Positions 1 through 10,536 of a stretch of DNA of 64,000 nucleotides are shown here, in pieces. Origin of the DNA: Proteles cristata cristata (lineage: Eukaryota > Chordata > Mammalia > Carnivora > Hyaenidae); contig JAESUZ010005180.1 in the NCBI GenBank assembly GCA_017311185.1, positions 40,999-104,998 on the forward strand, written 5' to 3'. Numbering within the stretch: position 1 is the stretch's first letter; the number at the start of each line of letters is the position of its first letter. Below the pieces are notes generated by a model. It made no database searches and was not told where the DNA came from. It worked only from the letters and a program-made list of their open reading frames with translations. A program made the position numbers and the translations under genes.

Positions 1-712
1 ATGAAGTCAGCATTACTTTGATTTCCAAACCAAACAAAGACCCCATTAAAAAGGAGAATTATAGGCCAATATCTCTGATGAACATGGATGCAAAAATTCT
101 CAACAAGATACTAGCAAGTTGAATTCAACAGCGCATTAAAAGAATTATTCACCATGATCATCTGTGATGCATTCATGGGCTGCAGGGCTGGTTCAGTATT
201 CACAAATCAATCAATGTGATACAACACATTCGTAAAAGAAAGGATGAGAACCATATAATTCTTTCAATAGATGCAGAAAAAGCATTGGACAAAATGCAGC
301 TTCCTTCCTTAATCAAATTCTTCAAGAAAGTCATGATAGAAGGAACATACCTTAACATCATAAAAGCCATATATGAAAGGCCCACAGATAATATCAACCT
401 TAATGGAGAAAATTGAGAGCTTTATCCCTGAATTCAAGAACACAACAGGAACAGGAACAACAACCACTGTTGTTTACCATAGTACTGGAAGTCTTAGCAT
501 CAGCAATCAGATAACAAAAGGAAATAAAAAGTACCCAAACTGGCAAAGAAGAAGTCAAACTTCCACTTTTCACTGATGACATGATACTCTACATGGAAAG
601 CCTGAAAGATTCCATGAAAAAAACAAAAAACAAAAAACAAAAAAACTTCCAGAGCTGATAACAGTAATTCTGAAAAGTAGCAAGATATAAAATCAATATA
701 CAGAAATTGGTT
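1..712 (+). mobile_element. Old L1 fragment, reverse-transcriptase part of ORF2
   Basis: The translation reads as L1 ORF2 with several breaks: [19 protein letters not shown] near 56-115, then [29 protein letters not shown] near 260-290, and a decayed DDMILYME near 577-597. Stops and frameshifts interrupt all frames, so it is dead. It is clearly older than the element at 3131-10060. The left edge is cut by the window. Confidence 0.85.
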
Positions 713-721
713 ACGCTTCCA

Positions 722-832
722 AGAAGCCTCCTCACCATCCGCATGGAGCCTGATGTGGACCTTAATCCCATAAGTATCTGAGCTGAAATCAAGAGTTGAA
801 TACTCAACCAATTGAAACATTCACGTGCCCCA
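722..832 (-). mobile_element. Degenerate tRNA-derived SINE fragment (felid SINEC type)
   Basis: The stretch gcctgatgtggaccttaa...ctgagctgaaatcaagagttgaatactcaaccaattgaaa..cgtgcccc is a decayed reverse complement of the SINE head seen intact elsewhere in this window. The tail is not recognisable. Confidence 0.5.
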
Positions 833-1274
833 CATTCGGAGTAATTATTGATTGGTATGCTTTTATTGCCATATTTTTAACTCATTTTGTCATTGTTTCT
901 GGAGATTTTCTCTGATTTTTTCTTTTCTTGTCACTTTTGATCTTTCCTTCCCAAAGAGTCCACTTTAATATTTTTTGCAGGCCTGGTTTAGTGGTCAATA
1001 ACCCCTTCAGTTTTTATTTGTCTGGGAAACTCTTTATCTCTCCTTCTATTCTAAATTATAGCATCACTATATAGAGTATTCTTGGCTGCAGATTTTTCTC
1101 ATTCATCACTTTGAATATATCATGTCACTCCCTTATGGCTTGCCAAATTTCTTTTGAAAAATATGCAGCTAGTCATAGGGTCTTCTGTAAGTTAGGGACT
1201 TTATATGACTGGCTCATTTTAGGATTTTTTTTGTATAACTATATTTTGCAAATTTAATTACAATGTATTTTGGT
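833..1274 (-). mobile_element. Old L1, minus strand, part A (ORF1 end and ORF1/ORF2 spacer)
   Basis: The reverse complement aligns by eye with the ORF1 3' end and inter-ORF region of the younger L1s: the counterpart of the cagccctacaagaaatcctga stretch lies near 980-1015 and the tggcaggccagaaaggaatgg counterpart near 1130-1160. The same element resumes at 10537, so it was split by the insertion at 1275-10523. Confidence 0.75.
1262..1274 (+). repeat. Left target-site duplication of the composite L1 insertion
   Basis: The 13-mer aatgtattttggt is repeated exactly at 10524-10536. Removing everything between the two copies restores a continuous old minus-strand L1. A second old L1 copy near 53610-53690 shows the same sequence order without an insertion. 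Confidence 0.85.
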
Positions 1275-1667
1275 AGGGGGAGGGGCAAGATGGCAGAGAA
1301 GTAAGGAGCTCGGTACATGCACTCGTGCCCATACATCACACAGAAAAGATCTGAAGCCATTGGAAACCTTACAAAACCTGAGAGATTGGGAGAAAAAGGA
1401 TGCAGAATCCACTGAGAGAGCCTTCTAACGGCTACCTCAAGAAACAAGCCAGAGTACACAAGGTGGAGAGTCCCAAATATCACTACGAATAGGAAAATAA
1501 AATAACCAAGGTCCCAACAAGAGAGACCAAGAGATACCATTCAAAAAACACTCTCTGAAAGGATAGGCCCTGGACAGTCAAAGAGTCTTCTTGGATATAG
1601 CAGCGCTCATAGATACAGAGAGCATAACAGGTCTTTAAAACCAACAAGAGCCGGAAAGCTAACTAAA

Positions 1668-2562
1668 ATGATGAAACGAAAGAGCTCTCCTCCAAAGAAA
1701 CTCCAAGAAGAAATGACAGCTAATGAACTGCTCAAAACAGATATCAGCAGCATAACTGAACAAGATTTTAGAATAATAATGGTAAAATTAATAGCTGGGC
1801 TTGAAAAAAACATAGGGGACATCAAAGAAACTATGGCTACAGACAGAATGGAAAATAAAAATAGGCATGAAGAATTAAAAAATGCGATAAATGAGATACA
1901 TAATAAATTAGAGGCCTCCAATGCATGGATTGAAGAGGCAGAAAGGAGAATAAGTGATTTAGAAGACACCATTATAGAAAAACAAGAAGCTGACAGAAAA
2001 AAGAGACAAACTGATCCAGGAACAGGAAAGAAGAATTCGAGAGCTCAGCGATATGGTCAAACGCAACAATATCCGTATCATAGGAATCCCAGAAGAGGAA
2101 GAGAGAGGGAAAGGTGCTGAAGGAGTCCTGGAACAAGTTATAGCAGAGAACTTCCCCGACCTGGGGAAGGAAGTAAATGTGGAAATACAAGAGGCTCAGA
2201 GGACTCCCCTCAGACGTAACTTGAATCGATCTTCTGCACGGCATATCATAGTAAAAATGGCAAAATACAAGGACAAAGAGAGAATTTTGAAAGCAGCTAG
2301 GGAGAAAAGGGCCCTCACATACAAAGGGAAACCTATTAGAGTGGTGACAGACCTATCTACTGAAACTTGGCAGGCCAGAAAGGAATGGCAGGAGATCTTC
2401 AATGTGATGAACAGTAAAAATGTGCAGCCAAGAATCGGCTAGCCAGCAAGCCTGTCATTCAAAATAGAAGGAGAGATAAAAACCTTTCCAAACAAACAGA
2501 AATCGAAAGAATTTGTCACCACAAAGCCAGCCCTACAAGAAATCCTGAGGGGGACACCCTGA
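1668..2562 (+). pseudogene. L1 ORF1 (RNA-binding chaperone), copy 1, frameshifted
   Basis: Reads MMKRKSSPPKKLQEE.. and matches copy 2 ORF1 closely. An extra base near 1998-2005 (gacagaaaaaagag against gacaaaaaaagag) shifts the frame, so the protein continues in another frame from about 2053 (IRIIGIPEEEER). An in-frame TAG at 2440-2442 is shared with copy 2. The conserved frame beyond it (LSFKIEGEIKTFPNKQK) runs on to a TGA at 2560-2562. Non-functional. Confidence 0.85.
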
Positions 2563-2625
2563 AGGAAAGGTTGCAAGGAACAAAGATACAAGAGACACCA
2601 CCACAAACATGAACATACAAAAGAC

Positions 2626-3130
2626 ACAAAGACTCTAAACCCACTTATTTCAATTATAACACTGAATGCAAATGGGCTGAATGCTCCAATCAAAAGACAT
2701 AGGGTAGCAGAATGGATAAAAAAACAAAATCCATCTATATGCTGTCTACAAGAAACTCATTTTAGATGGGAAGATACCTTCAGATTAAAAGTAATAGGAT
2801 GGAGAAATATATATCATGCTACAGGAAATCAAAAGAAAGCCGGAGTAGCGATACTTATATCAGACAAACTGGACTTTAAATTAAAGACAATCACAAGGGA
2901 TGAAGAAGGGCCTACATAATAATTACAGGGTCCATCCATCTGGAAGAACTAACTATCATAAATGTCTATGCACCGAATAGGGGAGCACCTAAATATCTAA
3001 AACAATTAATCACAAACAGAAACAAGCTTATAGATAAGAATGTGCTGATAGCTGGGGACTTTAATACTCTGCTTACAGCAAAGGATAGATCAACCAGACA
3101 AAAAATCACTAAAGAAATAATGGACTTGAG
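2626..3130 (+). pseudogene. L1 ORF2 endonuclease fragment, copy 1
   Basis: Encodes the start of the apurinic-like endonuclease domain: TLNANGLNAP, ICCLQETHF near 2740-2765, and AGDFNT near 3051-3065. One base is missing relative to copy 2 near 2909 (gggcctac against gggcactac), giving a frameshift. It ends abruptly where copy 2 begins, and the rest of ORF2 from this copy is found nowhere in the window. Confidence 0.85.
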
Positions 3131-5093
3131 AGAGGAGGGCAAGATGGCGGAGAAGTAAGGAGCTCCGTACTTGCACTCGCACCCATACATCACACAGAAA
3201 AGATCTGAAGCCATTGGAAACCTTACAAAACCTGGGAGATTGGGAGAAAAAGGATGCAGAATCCACTGAGAAAGCCTTCTAACATGAGTGCGAACTGGGG
3301 AAGATAAAATCGGGCCAGGATCGGAGACTCCAGGGTGGGAGGCAATCCCCCTCTACCCTCTACGGGGAGTGAGAGGAGAAAAGGAGAGAGTCTGAAACAG
3401 AAAAACCTCCGCTCGGGGGGGAAAAAACCTCTGCTCGGTGCATAGAAAGACTGTACTTGCCAAATACCTGCACACCAGGTCCCTTCGCGCCAACTGGTCC
3501 TGGGGGGAGCTGAGCACACAAACTGCTTCTTTGTGTCACTCTTGGAGGTTGGATTTCAGAGCAGCGGCGCGCCTGCCGCCATTGTAGCTCCAGGGTGGCT
3601 GGGGCTCCTGAAAGAGCCGCGCTGACACTGGGCGTCCGCGCTCCTGGCTGGCTGGAACTCGAGAGGGAAGGCAAAGAGCTAAAAACTGGGAAATTTGCCT
3701 GTGAGTTCGTGTTTTGGGTGACGAGACATAGAGGGACCCGGTTTTCCTCACTCCAGCGGGCTCGGGCTACGCGGACCCTGCAGGCAAGCCCCCGCGCATG
3801 CGCGCCAGCTGGACCCAGAGAAGGAAACAGCGATTGTGACTCCGCCCCCAGAGCTCAGCAGGGAGCCTGGAATTGCCTGAGGGGGTTGTCTGGGAAGCTG
3901 TGTCTAAGGCAGTTTCAGCGGGGCGCGCGGACTGGGATTTGGAGATTGGAACTGGCCTGGGTTGAAGAGTGCAAGCAACTTCAGCTGCGTCCCGGGACGG
4001 GGAGATGACACGCCAAAAAAAGAGCGAGCTGCAGCGCTGGGTTCAAGAAGGAACTGGAGCACCCCCACTCTCCTCCCCACAACCGCCAAGGCAGAACCCC
4101 CGCCTGAGGCATTGGATCACGCCACGCCCATCCCTGCCTGAGAGGTGCCCTCCTCACTTTTTTTTTTTCTCTTTCTTTTTTCCTTTTTTTTTCCTTTTTT
4201 GGTTTTTTTCCTTTTTTTTCTTCTTTCTTTTTTTTCCCTTTCTTTTCTCTTTCTTTTGTTCTTCTTCTTTCTCTTTTCTCGCTTTTTTCCCCAAAACACT
4301 GACCTGAATAATTCTGGTCCCCAGCTTGCTTAAACGATCACAACAAGTCCATTCTGTAAATGTAAATTCTACACCTACCGACATTTTCAGCTCTTTCTCT
4401 CAGGAGTAATTAGACTATATAGTTTCTCTGGATAATTCCAGCATCCTTCTCTCACCTATCCAACCATATTCTACCCTTTACCTCTTTGAAAAAAGCTTCT
4501 TATCCCTTCTGCCTGTTCATTCTATTTCCAAATCTGCCTCGTCTCGCCCTGCCTTCTCTCTTTTTCTCTATGCTCTTCAACCAGCACTGCATACACACGG
4601 CTATTTAACTGTAGCTGGGAAATCCAGGTATATGCTTTAAACCATTCTTTATCCATCGGTTTTCTTCTCTTTTCCTTTTCTTTTCCGCTTTTTGACCCTT
4701 TTATGTATTTTATGCTCCCTATTATTCACTCTCCCTCCTCCGTCTTTTCTCTTAACTTTTTCGTTTTCCCTCTCGCTTTGCATGTTACTTGAATTAGCCT
4801 GTGTGTTTGTGTGCTCCTGCTCCCTGTGTGTTTGTCTGTCTGTTTTCTTTACCAGGGCTACCTCAAGAAACAAGCTAGAGTACACAAGGTGAAGAGTCCC
4901 AAATATCACTACGAATAGGAAAATAAAATAACTAAGGTCCCAACAAGAGAGACCGAGGGATATCATTCAAAAACCAATCTCTGAAAGGATAGGCCCTGGA
5001 CAGTCAAAGAGTCTTGTTGGATATAGCAGCGCTCATAGAAACAGAGAGCATAACAGGTCTTTAAAACCAACAAGAGCCGGAAAGCTAACTAAA
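3131..5093 (+). promoter_or_regulatory. L1 copy 2 5'UTR with internal promoter and CpG-rich block
   Basis: The region 3290-4120 is markedly richer in GC and CpG than anything else in the window. A YY1-type site (caagatggcgg, 3140-3150) sits at the very 5' end, as in primate L1, where YY1 positions the transcription start. A palindromic NRF1-type site gcgcatgcgc is at 3794-3803. A run of T/C-only sequence follows at about 4157-4290. Whether this promoter is active is not visible from sequence. Confidence 0.7.
3284..4855 (+). other. Intron-like segment in the L1 5'UTR (retained in copy 2, absent from copy 1)
   Basis: The 3' border is a textbook acceptor, tctgtctgttttctttaccag ending at 4855. 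The 5' border reads aac|atgagtg. A parental aac|gtgagtg would be a strong donor, and the G to A change is the expected decay of a CpG. Copy 1 has exactly the joined product, ccttctaac-ggctacc. Excising this 1572-bp segment is therefore the simplest account of copy 1. Confidence 0.75.
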
Positions 5094-5984
5094 ATGACGA
5101 AACGAAAGAGCTCTCCTCCAAAGAAACTCCAAGAAATGACAGCTAATGAACTGCTCAAAACAGATATCAGCAGCATAACTGAACAATATTTTAGAATAAT
5201 AATGGTAAAATTAATAGCAGGGCTTGAAAAAAACATAGGGGACATCAAAGAAACTATGGCTACAGACAGAATGGAAAATAAAATTAGGCATGAAGAATTT
5301 AAAAATGCGATAAATGAGATACATAATAAATTAGAGGCCTCCAATGCACGGATTGAAGAGGCAGAAAAGAGAATAAGTGATTTAGAAGAAACCATTATAG
5401 AAAAACAAGAAGCCGACAAAAAAAGAGACAAACTGATCCAGGAACAGGAAAGAAGAATTCGAGAGCTCAGCGATACAGTCAAACACAACAATATCCGTAT
5501 CATAGGAATCCCAGAAGAGGAAGAGAGAAGGAAAGGTGCTGAAGGAGTGCTGGAACAAATTATAGCAGAGAACTTCCCCGACCTCCGGAAGGAAGTAAAT
5601 GTGGAAATACAAGAGGCTCAGAGGACTCCCCTCAGACGTAACTTGAATCGATCTTCTGCACGACATATCATCGTAAAAATGGTAAAATACAAGGACAAAG
5701 AGAGAATTTTGAAAGCAGCTAGGGAGAAAAGGGCCCTCACATACAAAGGGAAACCTATTAGAGTGGTGACAGACCTATCTACTGAAACTTGGCAGGCCAG
5801 AAAGGAATGGCAGGAGATCTTCAATGTGATGAACAGTAAAAATGTGCAGCCAAGAATCGGCTAGCCAGCAAGCCTGTCATTCAAAATAGAAGGAGAGATA
5901 AAAACCTTTCCAAACAAACAGAAATCGAAAGAATTTGTCACCACAAAGCCAGCCCTACAAGAAATCCTGAGGGGGACACCCTGA
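5094..5984 (+). pseudogene. L1 ORF1, copy 2, with premature stop
   Basis: An open frame of 256 codons begins MTKRKSSPPKKLQEM and shows the usual layout: an N-terminal coiled coil (about residues 45-130, rich in E, K, I and L), an RRM-like centre (NNIRIIGIPEEEE) and a C-terminal domain (IIVKMVKYKDKERILKAA..). It stops at TAG 5862-5864. The conserved frame continues beyond to TGA 5982-5984, giving a 296-codon product if the stop were absent. Copy 1 carries the same TAG, so the stop predates both copies or is fixed in their source lineage. Confidence 0.85.
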
Positions 5985-6048
5985 AGGAAAGGTTGCAAGG
6001 AACAAAGATACAAGAGACACCACCACAAACATGAACATACAAAAGACA

Positions 6049-9000
6049 CAAAGACTCTAAACCCACTTATTTCAATTATAACACTGAATGCAAATGGGCT
6101 GAATGCTCCAATCAAAAGACATAGGGTAGCAGAATGGATAAAAAAACAAAATCCATCTATATGCTGTCTACAAGAAACTCATTTTAGATGGGAAGATACC
6201 TTCAGATTAAAAGTAATAGGATGGAGAAATATATATCATGCTACAGGAAATCAAAAGAAAGCCGGAGTAGCGATACTTATATCAGACAAACTGGACTTTA
6301 AATTAAAGACAATCACAAGGGATGAAGAAGGGCACTACATAATAATTACAGGGTCCATCCATCAGGAAGAACTAACAATCATAAATGTCTATGCACCGAA
6401 TATGGGAGCACCTAAATATCTAAAACAATTCATCACAAACAGAAACAAGCTCATAGATAAGAATGTGCTGATAGCTGGGGACTTTAATACTCCGCTTACA
6501 GCAATGGATAGGTCAACCAGACAGAAAATCACTAAAGAAATAACGGACTTGAAAGACACATTGGACCAGATGGACCTGACGGATATATTTAGAACTTTAC
6601 ATCCTGAAGCCAGGGAATTTACTTTCTTCTCAAGTGCGCATGGCACATTCTCCAAGATAGATCCCATACTGGGACATAATGCAGCCCTCAATAAATATAA
6701 AAGAATAGAGATCATACCATGCACACTGTCAGATCACAATGCTTTGAAACTTGAAATCAATTACAGGAAGAAGTCTGGAAAACTTCCAAAAACATGGAGG
6801 TTAAAGAACACCCTTCTAAAGAATGAATGGGCCAATCAGGCAATTAGAGATGAAATTAAAAAATATATGGAAACAAATGAAAATGAAAACACAACCATTC
6901 AAAATCTATGGGATGCAGCAAAGGCAGTCCTAAGAGGAAACTACATTGCTCTCCAGGCCTATTTCAAGAGATTAGAAAAAGCGCAAGTCCAACAGCTCAC
7001 CTAAAGGAACTAGAGGCAGAGCAACAAGAATGCCCTAAACCCAGTAGAAGAAGAGAAATAGTAAAAATTAGAGCAGAAATAAACAGCATAGAGACCAAAG
7101 AAACAATTGAACAGGTCCATGAAACCAAGAGTTGTTTTTTTTGAAAAAGTAAACAAAATTGACAAACCTCTAGCCAGACTTATCCAAAAGAAAAGAGAGC
7201 ACCCAAATAGACAAAATTATGAATGAAAATGGACTTATTACAAACAACCCCTCAGAAATACAAGCAATTATCAAGGAATACTATGAAAAATTATATGCCA
7301 ACAAATTGGACAACTTAGAAGAAATGGACAAATTCCTAAATATACACTCACTACCAAAATTCACACGGGAAGAAATAGAAAACCTGAACAGACCCATAAC
7401 GAGTGAAGAAATTGAATCAGTGATCAAAAATCTCCCAACAAATAAGAGCCCTGGACCTGATGGCTTCCCTGGGGAATTCTACCAGGCATTTAAAACAGAA
7501 TTAATCCCAATTCTTCTCAAGTTATTCCAAAAAATAGAAAGCGAAGGAAAACTCCCGGACTCATTTTATGAAGGCAGCATCACTCTGATTCCCAAGCCAG
7601 ACAGAGATCCAGCAAAAAAAGAGAACTACAGGCCAATATCCTTGATGAATATGGATGCAAAAATTCTCAACAAGATCCTTGCAAATCGAATCCAGCAGTA
7701 TATAAAAAGAATCATCCACCAAGATCAAGTGGGATTGATTCCTGGGTTACAGGGCTGGTTCAATATTCGCAAATCAATGTGATACATCATATCAATAAAA
7801 GAAAAGATAAAAAACATATGATCCTGTCAATAGATGCAGAGAAAGCATTTGACAAAATACAGCATCCCTTGTTAATAAAGACTCTCGAGAAAGTTGGGAT
7901 AGAAGGAACCTACTGAAACATCATCAAAGCCATCTATGAGAAGCCTTCAGCTAACATCATCCTCAACGGGGAAAAACTCAGCGCTTCCCACCTGAGATCA
8001 GGAACACATCAGGGATGCCCACTCTCACCACTGCTGTTTAACATAGTGCTGGAAGTCCTAGCATCAGCCATCAGACACCAAAAGGAAATCAAAGGCATCA
8101 GAATTGGCAAAAAGGAAGTCAATCTTTCACTCTTCGCAGATGACATGATACTCTACATCGAAAACCCGACAGACTCCACCAGAAGCCTACTAGAACGGAT
8201 CCAAGAATTCAGCCAAGTTGCAGGGTACAAAATCAACGTACAGAAATCGGTTGCATTTTTATACACCAACAATGAAGCAACAGAAAGAGAAATCAAGAAA
8301 CTGATCCCATTCACAATTGCACAAAAAACCATAAAATATCTCGGAATAAACCTAACCAAGGATACAAGAGATCTGTATGATGAAAAGTATAGAAAACTTA
8401 TGAAGGAAATTGAAGAAGACACAAAGAAATGGAAAAACATTCCATGCTCATGGATAAGAAGAATAAATATAGTTAAGATGTCATTACTACCTAAAGCACT
8501 CTACACATTCAATGCAATTCCAATCAAAATTGCATCAGCATACTTCTCAAAACTAGAACAAACTATCCAAAAATTTGTATGGAACCACAAAAGACCCCGA
8601 ATAGCCAAAGTAATCCTGAAAAATAAAACCAAAACGGGAGGGATCACCATCCCAGACTTTAGCCTGTACTACAAAGCTATCATCATCAAGACAGTATGGT
8701 AGTGGCACAAAAACAGACACATAGACCAATGGAACAGAATTGAGAACTCAGAAATGGACCCAAAAGTATACAGCCAACTCATCTTTGACAAAGCAGGAAC
8801 GAATATCCAATGGAAAAAAGACAGCCTTTTTAACAGATGGTGTTGGGAGAACTGGACAGCAACATGCAGAAGAATGAAACTAGATCATTTTCTCACACCA
8901 TGCACAAAAATAAACTCAAAATGGATAAAGGATCTGAACGTGAGACAGGAAACTATCAACACCCTACAGGAGAAAGCAGGAAACAACCTCCTTGACCTCC

Positions 9001-9871
9001 ACCGCAGCAACTTCTTACTGGACACATCCCCAAAAGCAAGGAAATCAAGAGCAAAAATAAACTGTTGGGACCTCATCAAGATTAAAAGCTTCTGCACAGC
9101 AAAGGAAACAACCCAGAAAATTAATAGGCAACCAACGGAATGGGAAAAGATAGTTGCAAATGACATATCACATAAAGGGTTGATATCCAGAATCTATAAG
9201 GAACTCACCAAACTCCACACCCAAAAATCAAACAACTCAGTGAAGAAATGGCAGAAGATATGAACAGACACTTCTCCAAAGAGGACATCCAGATGGCCAA
9301 CAGACACATGAAACGATGCTCAGCATCCCTCCTCATCAGGGAATTACACATCAAAACCACACTGAGATACCACCTCACACCAGTCAGAGTGGCTAAAATG
9401 AGCAAACCAGAGGACTCTAGATGCTGGCAAGGATGTGGAGAAACGGGCACCCTCCTACACTGTTGGTGGGAATGTAAACTGGTACAGCCCCTCCGGAAAA
9501 CAGTGTGGAGGTTCCTCAGGAAACTAACAATAGAACTCCCCTATGACCCAGCAATAGCACTGCTAGGAATTTACCCGAGGGATACAGAAATGCTGATGCA
9601 TAGGAGCATGTGTACCCCAATGTTCATAGCAGCACTCTCCACAATAGCTAAAACATGAAAAGAGCCTAAGTGTCCATCAACAGATGAATGGATCAAGAAG
9701 ATGTGGTTTATCTATACCATGGAATACTACATGGCAATGAGAAAGAATGAAATCTGGCCATGTGTAGCAACATGGATGGACCTTGAGGGTGTTATGCTGA
9801 GTGAAATAAATCAGGCAGAGAAGGACAAATATCATATGTCTGCACGTATAGGAGGATTAGGAGGAACTTGA
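6049..9871 (+). pseudogene. L1 ORF2 (endonuclease and reverse transcriptase), copy 2, multiply disrupted
   Basis: Endonuclease motifs CLQETHF, AGDFNT and SDHNAL come first, then reverse transcriptase ([13 protein letters not shown] near 7450, [20 protein letters not shown] near 7620, active-site FADDMILY near 8132-8156) and the C-terminal domain ([23 protein letters not shown] near 9450-9510). Breaks: frameshifts near 6995 and 7135, a 4-bp deletion near 7772 (one atca unit of a tandem pair), TGA 7914-7916, TAG 8700-8702, a frameshift near 9240 and TGA 9657-9659. No in-frame ATG was seen at the expected start. Not functional. Confidence 0.9.
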
Positions 9872-10017
9872 AGGAGGAACAAGTGGGAGAGGCAAATCAT
9901 GAAAGACTCTTGAATGATGACAACAACTGAGGACTGATGGATTTGGAGGGGGGGATGGGCATGGAGGAGGGCACTTGTGGGGATGAGCCCTGGGTGTTAT
10001 GTGGAAACTACTTTGAC

Positions 10018-10060
10018 AATAAACTGTAAAAAAAGAAAAAGAAAAAGAAAAAAAGAAGAA
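10018..10060 (+). terminator. L1 copy 2 poly(A) signal and A-rich tail
   Basis: AATAAA at 10018-10023 is followed after four bases by aaaaaaagaaaaagaaaaagaaaaaaagaagaaa. The insertion does not end here: no target-site duplication follows, and about 460 bp of other sequence intervenes before the duplication at 10524. Confidence 0.8.
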
Positions 10061-10523
10061 ATTAGTAAGAGCATGGGAGAAAAAGCAAGATGGGGAGTGG
10101 AGAAAATTCCAACAAGGGTATCATTTCAGGCTCAGTCTTACCTCGACTCTGTTAATTGTGCTGTATGCATTACTTTCTCTTTTTCTCCAATTTCAGTTTT
10201 ATGCCAGCTGTAGCTACACTGAATCTTCTATCACTTCCTCAAATATGCTAAACTCTCTGCCGTCCCAGGGCCTTTACATATGCTCTGCCCTCTGTCGGAG
10301 AGACTCTACAACTCTTTGCATGACTAATGTCCTCATTTCTCAAAACTCTACATCAGTGCTCTTTCTTCTTAACTTACCTGACATTTCTTTGTAGTAGATG
10401 CCCAGTGCCATGTAGTCTCTTGTGTGTTACCCCGTGACTCCTATTGTAATGAATCATTTATCCACTTTTCTCTTTATGGTTTTGTTTCAATTATAAAACA
10501 AAATAAAATGTATTAGAGAAAAA
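10061..10523 (+). other. 3'-transduced flanking sequence with its own poly(A) signal
   Basis: Non-L1 sequence lies between the L1 tail and the right target-site duplication. It includes an L2-like stretch (cccagggcctttacatatgctctgccctc near 10265). It ends with AATAAA at 10502-10507, then agagaaaaaa immediately before the duplication. This is the expected structure when L1 transcription reads through its weak signal into downstream genomic DNA. It should match a unique source locus elsewhere in the genome. Confidence 0.75.
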
Positions 10524-10536
10524 AATGTATTTTGGT
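10524..10536 (+). repeat. Right target-site duplication of the composite L1 insertion
   Basis: Exact repeat of aatgtattttggt at 1262-1274, directly following a short A-tail. Confidence 0.85.

Larger units (their letters stand above)
1275..3130 (+). mobile_element. L1 copy 1: 5' fragment with its 5'UTR intron precisely absent
   Basis: It starts at the L1 5' terminus (aggggcaagatggcagagaag) and runs through the first 155 bp of the 5'UTR. At 1429/1430 it jumps from ccttctaac straight to ggctacctcaag. In copy 2 those two sequences are separated by 1572 bp (3284-4855). It then continues through ORF1 and into the endonuclease part of ORF2, where it stops at about 3130 at the 5' end of copy 2. There is no 3'UTR or poly(A). 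The clean junction at a splice-acceptor-like site points to reverse transcription of a spliced L1 RNA. Confidence 0.85.
3131..10060 (+). mobile_element. L1 copy 2: full-length carnivore L1, inactivated
   Basis: A complete LINE-1 of about 6.9 kb: 5' terminus with caagatggcgg at 3140-3150, a long GC-rich 5'UTR, ORF1, ORF2, short 3'UTR, AATAAA at 10018-10023 and an A-rich tail. It lies antisense to HEPH in the intron after exon 14. Near-perfect similarity to copy 1 and to the truncated young L1s at 17648, 37956 and 42099 marks it as a recent family. Both ORFs carry inactivating changes, so it cannot move by itself. Confidence 0.95.

Noticed and set aside
3595..4307. Plus-strand frames of 137 and 112 aa in the L1 5'UTR
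   Set aside because: They arise from GC-rich and T/C-rich untranslated sequence, have no protein-like composition, and lie inside the segment removed as an intron in copy 1.
3131..10060. L1 copy 2 as an active, autonomous element
   Set aside because: ORF1 has a premature TAG and ORF2 has at least three frameshifts and several stops.
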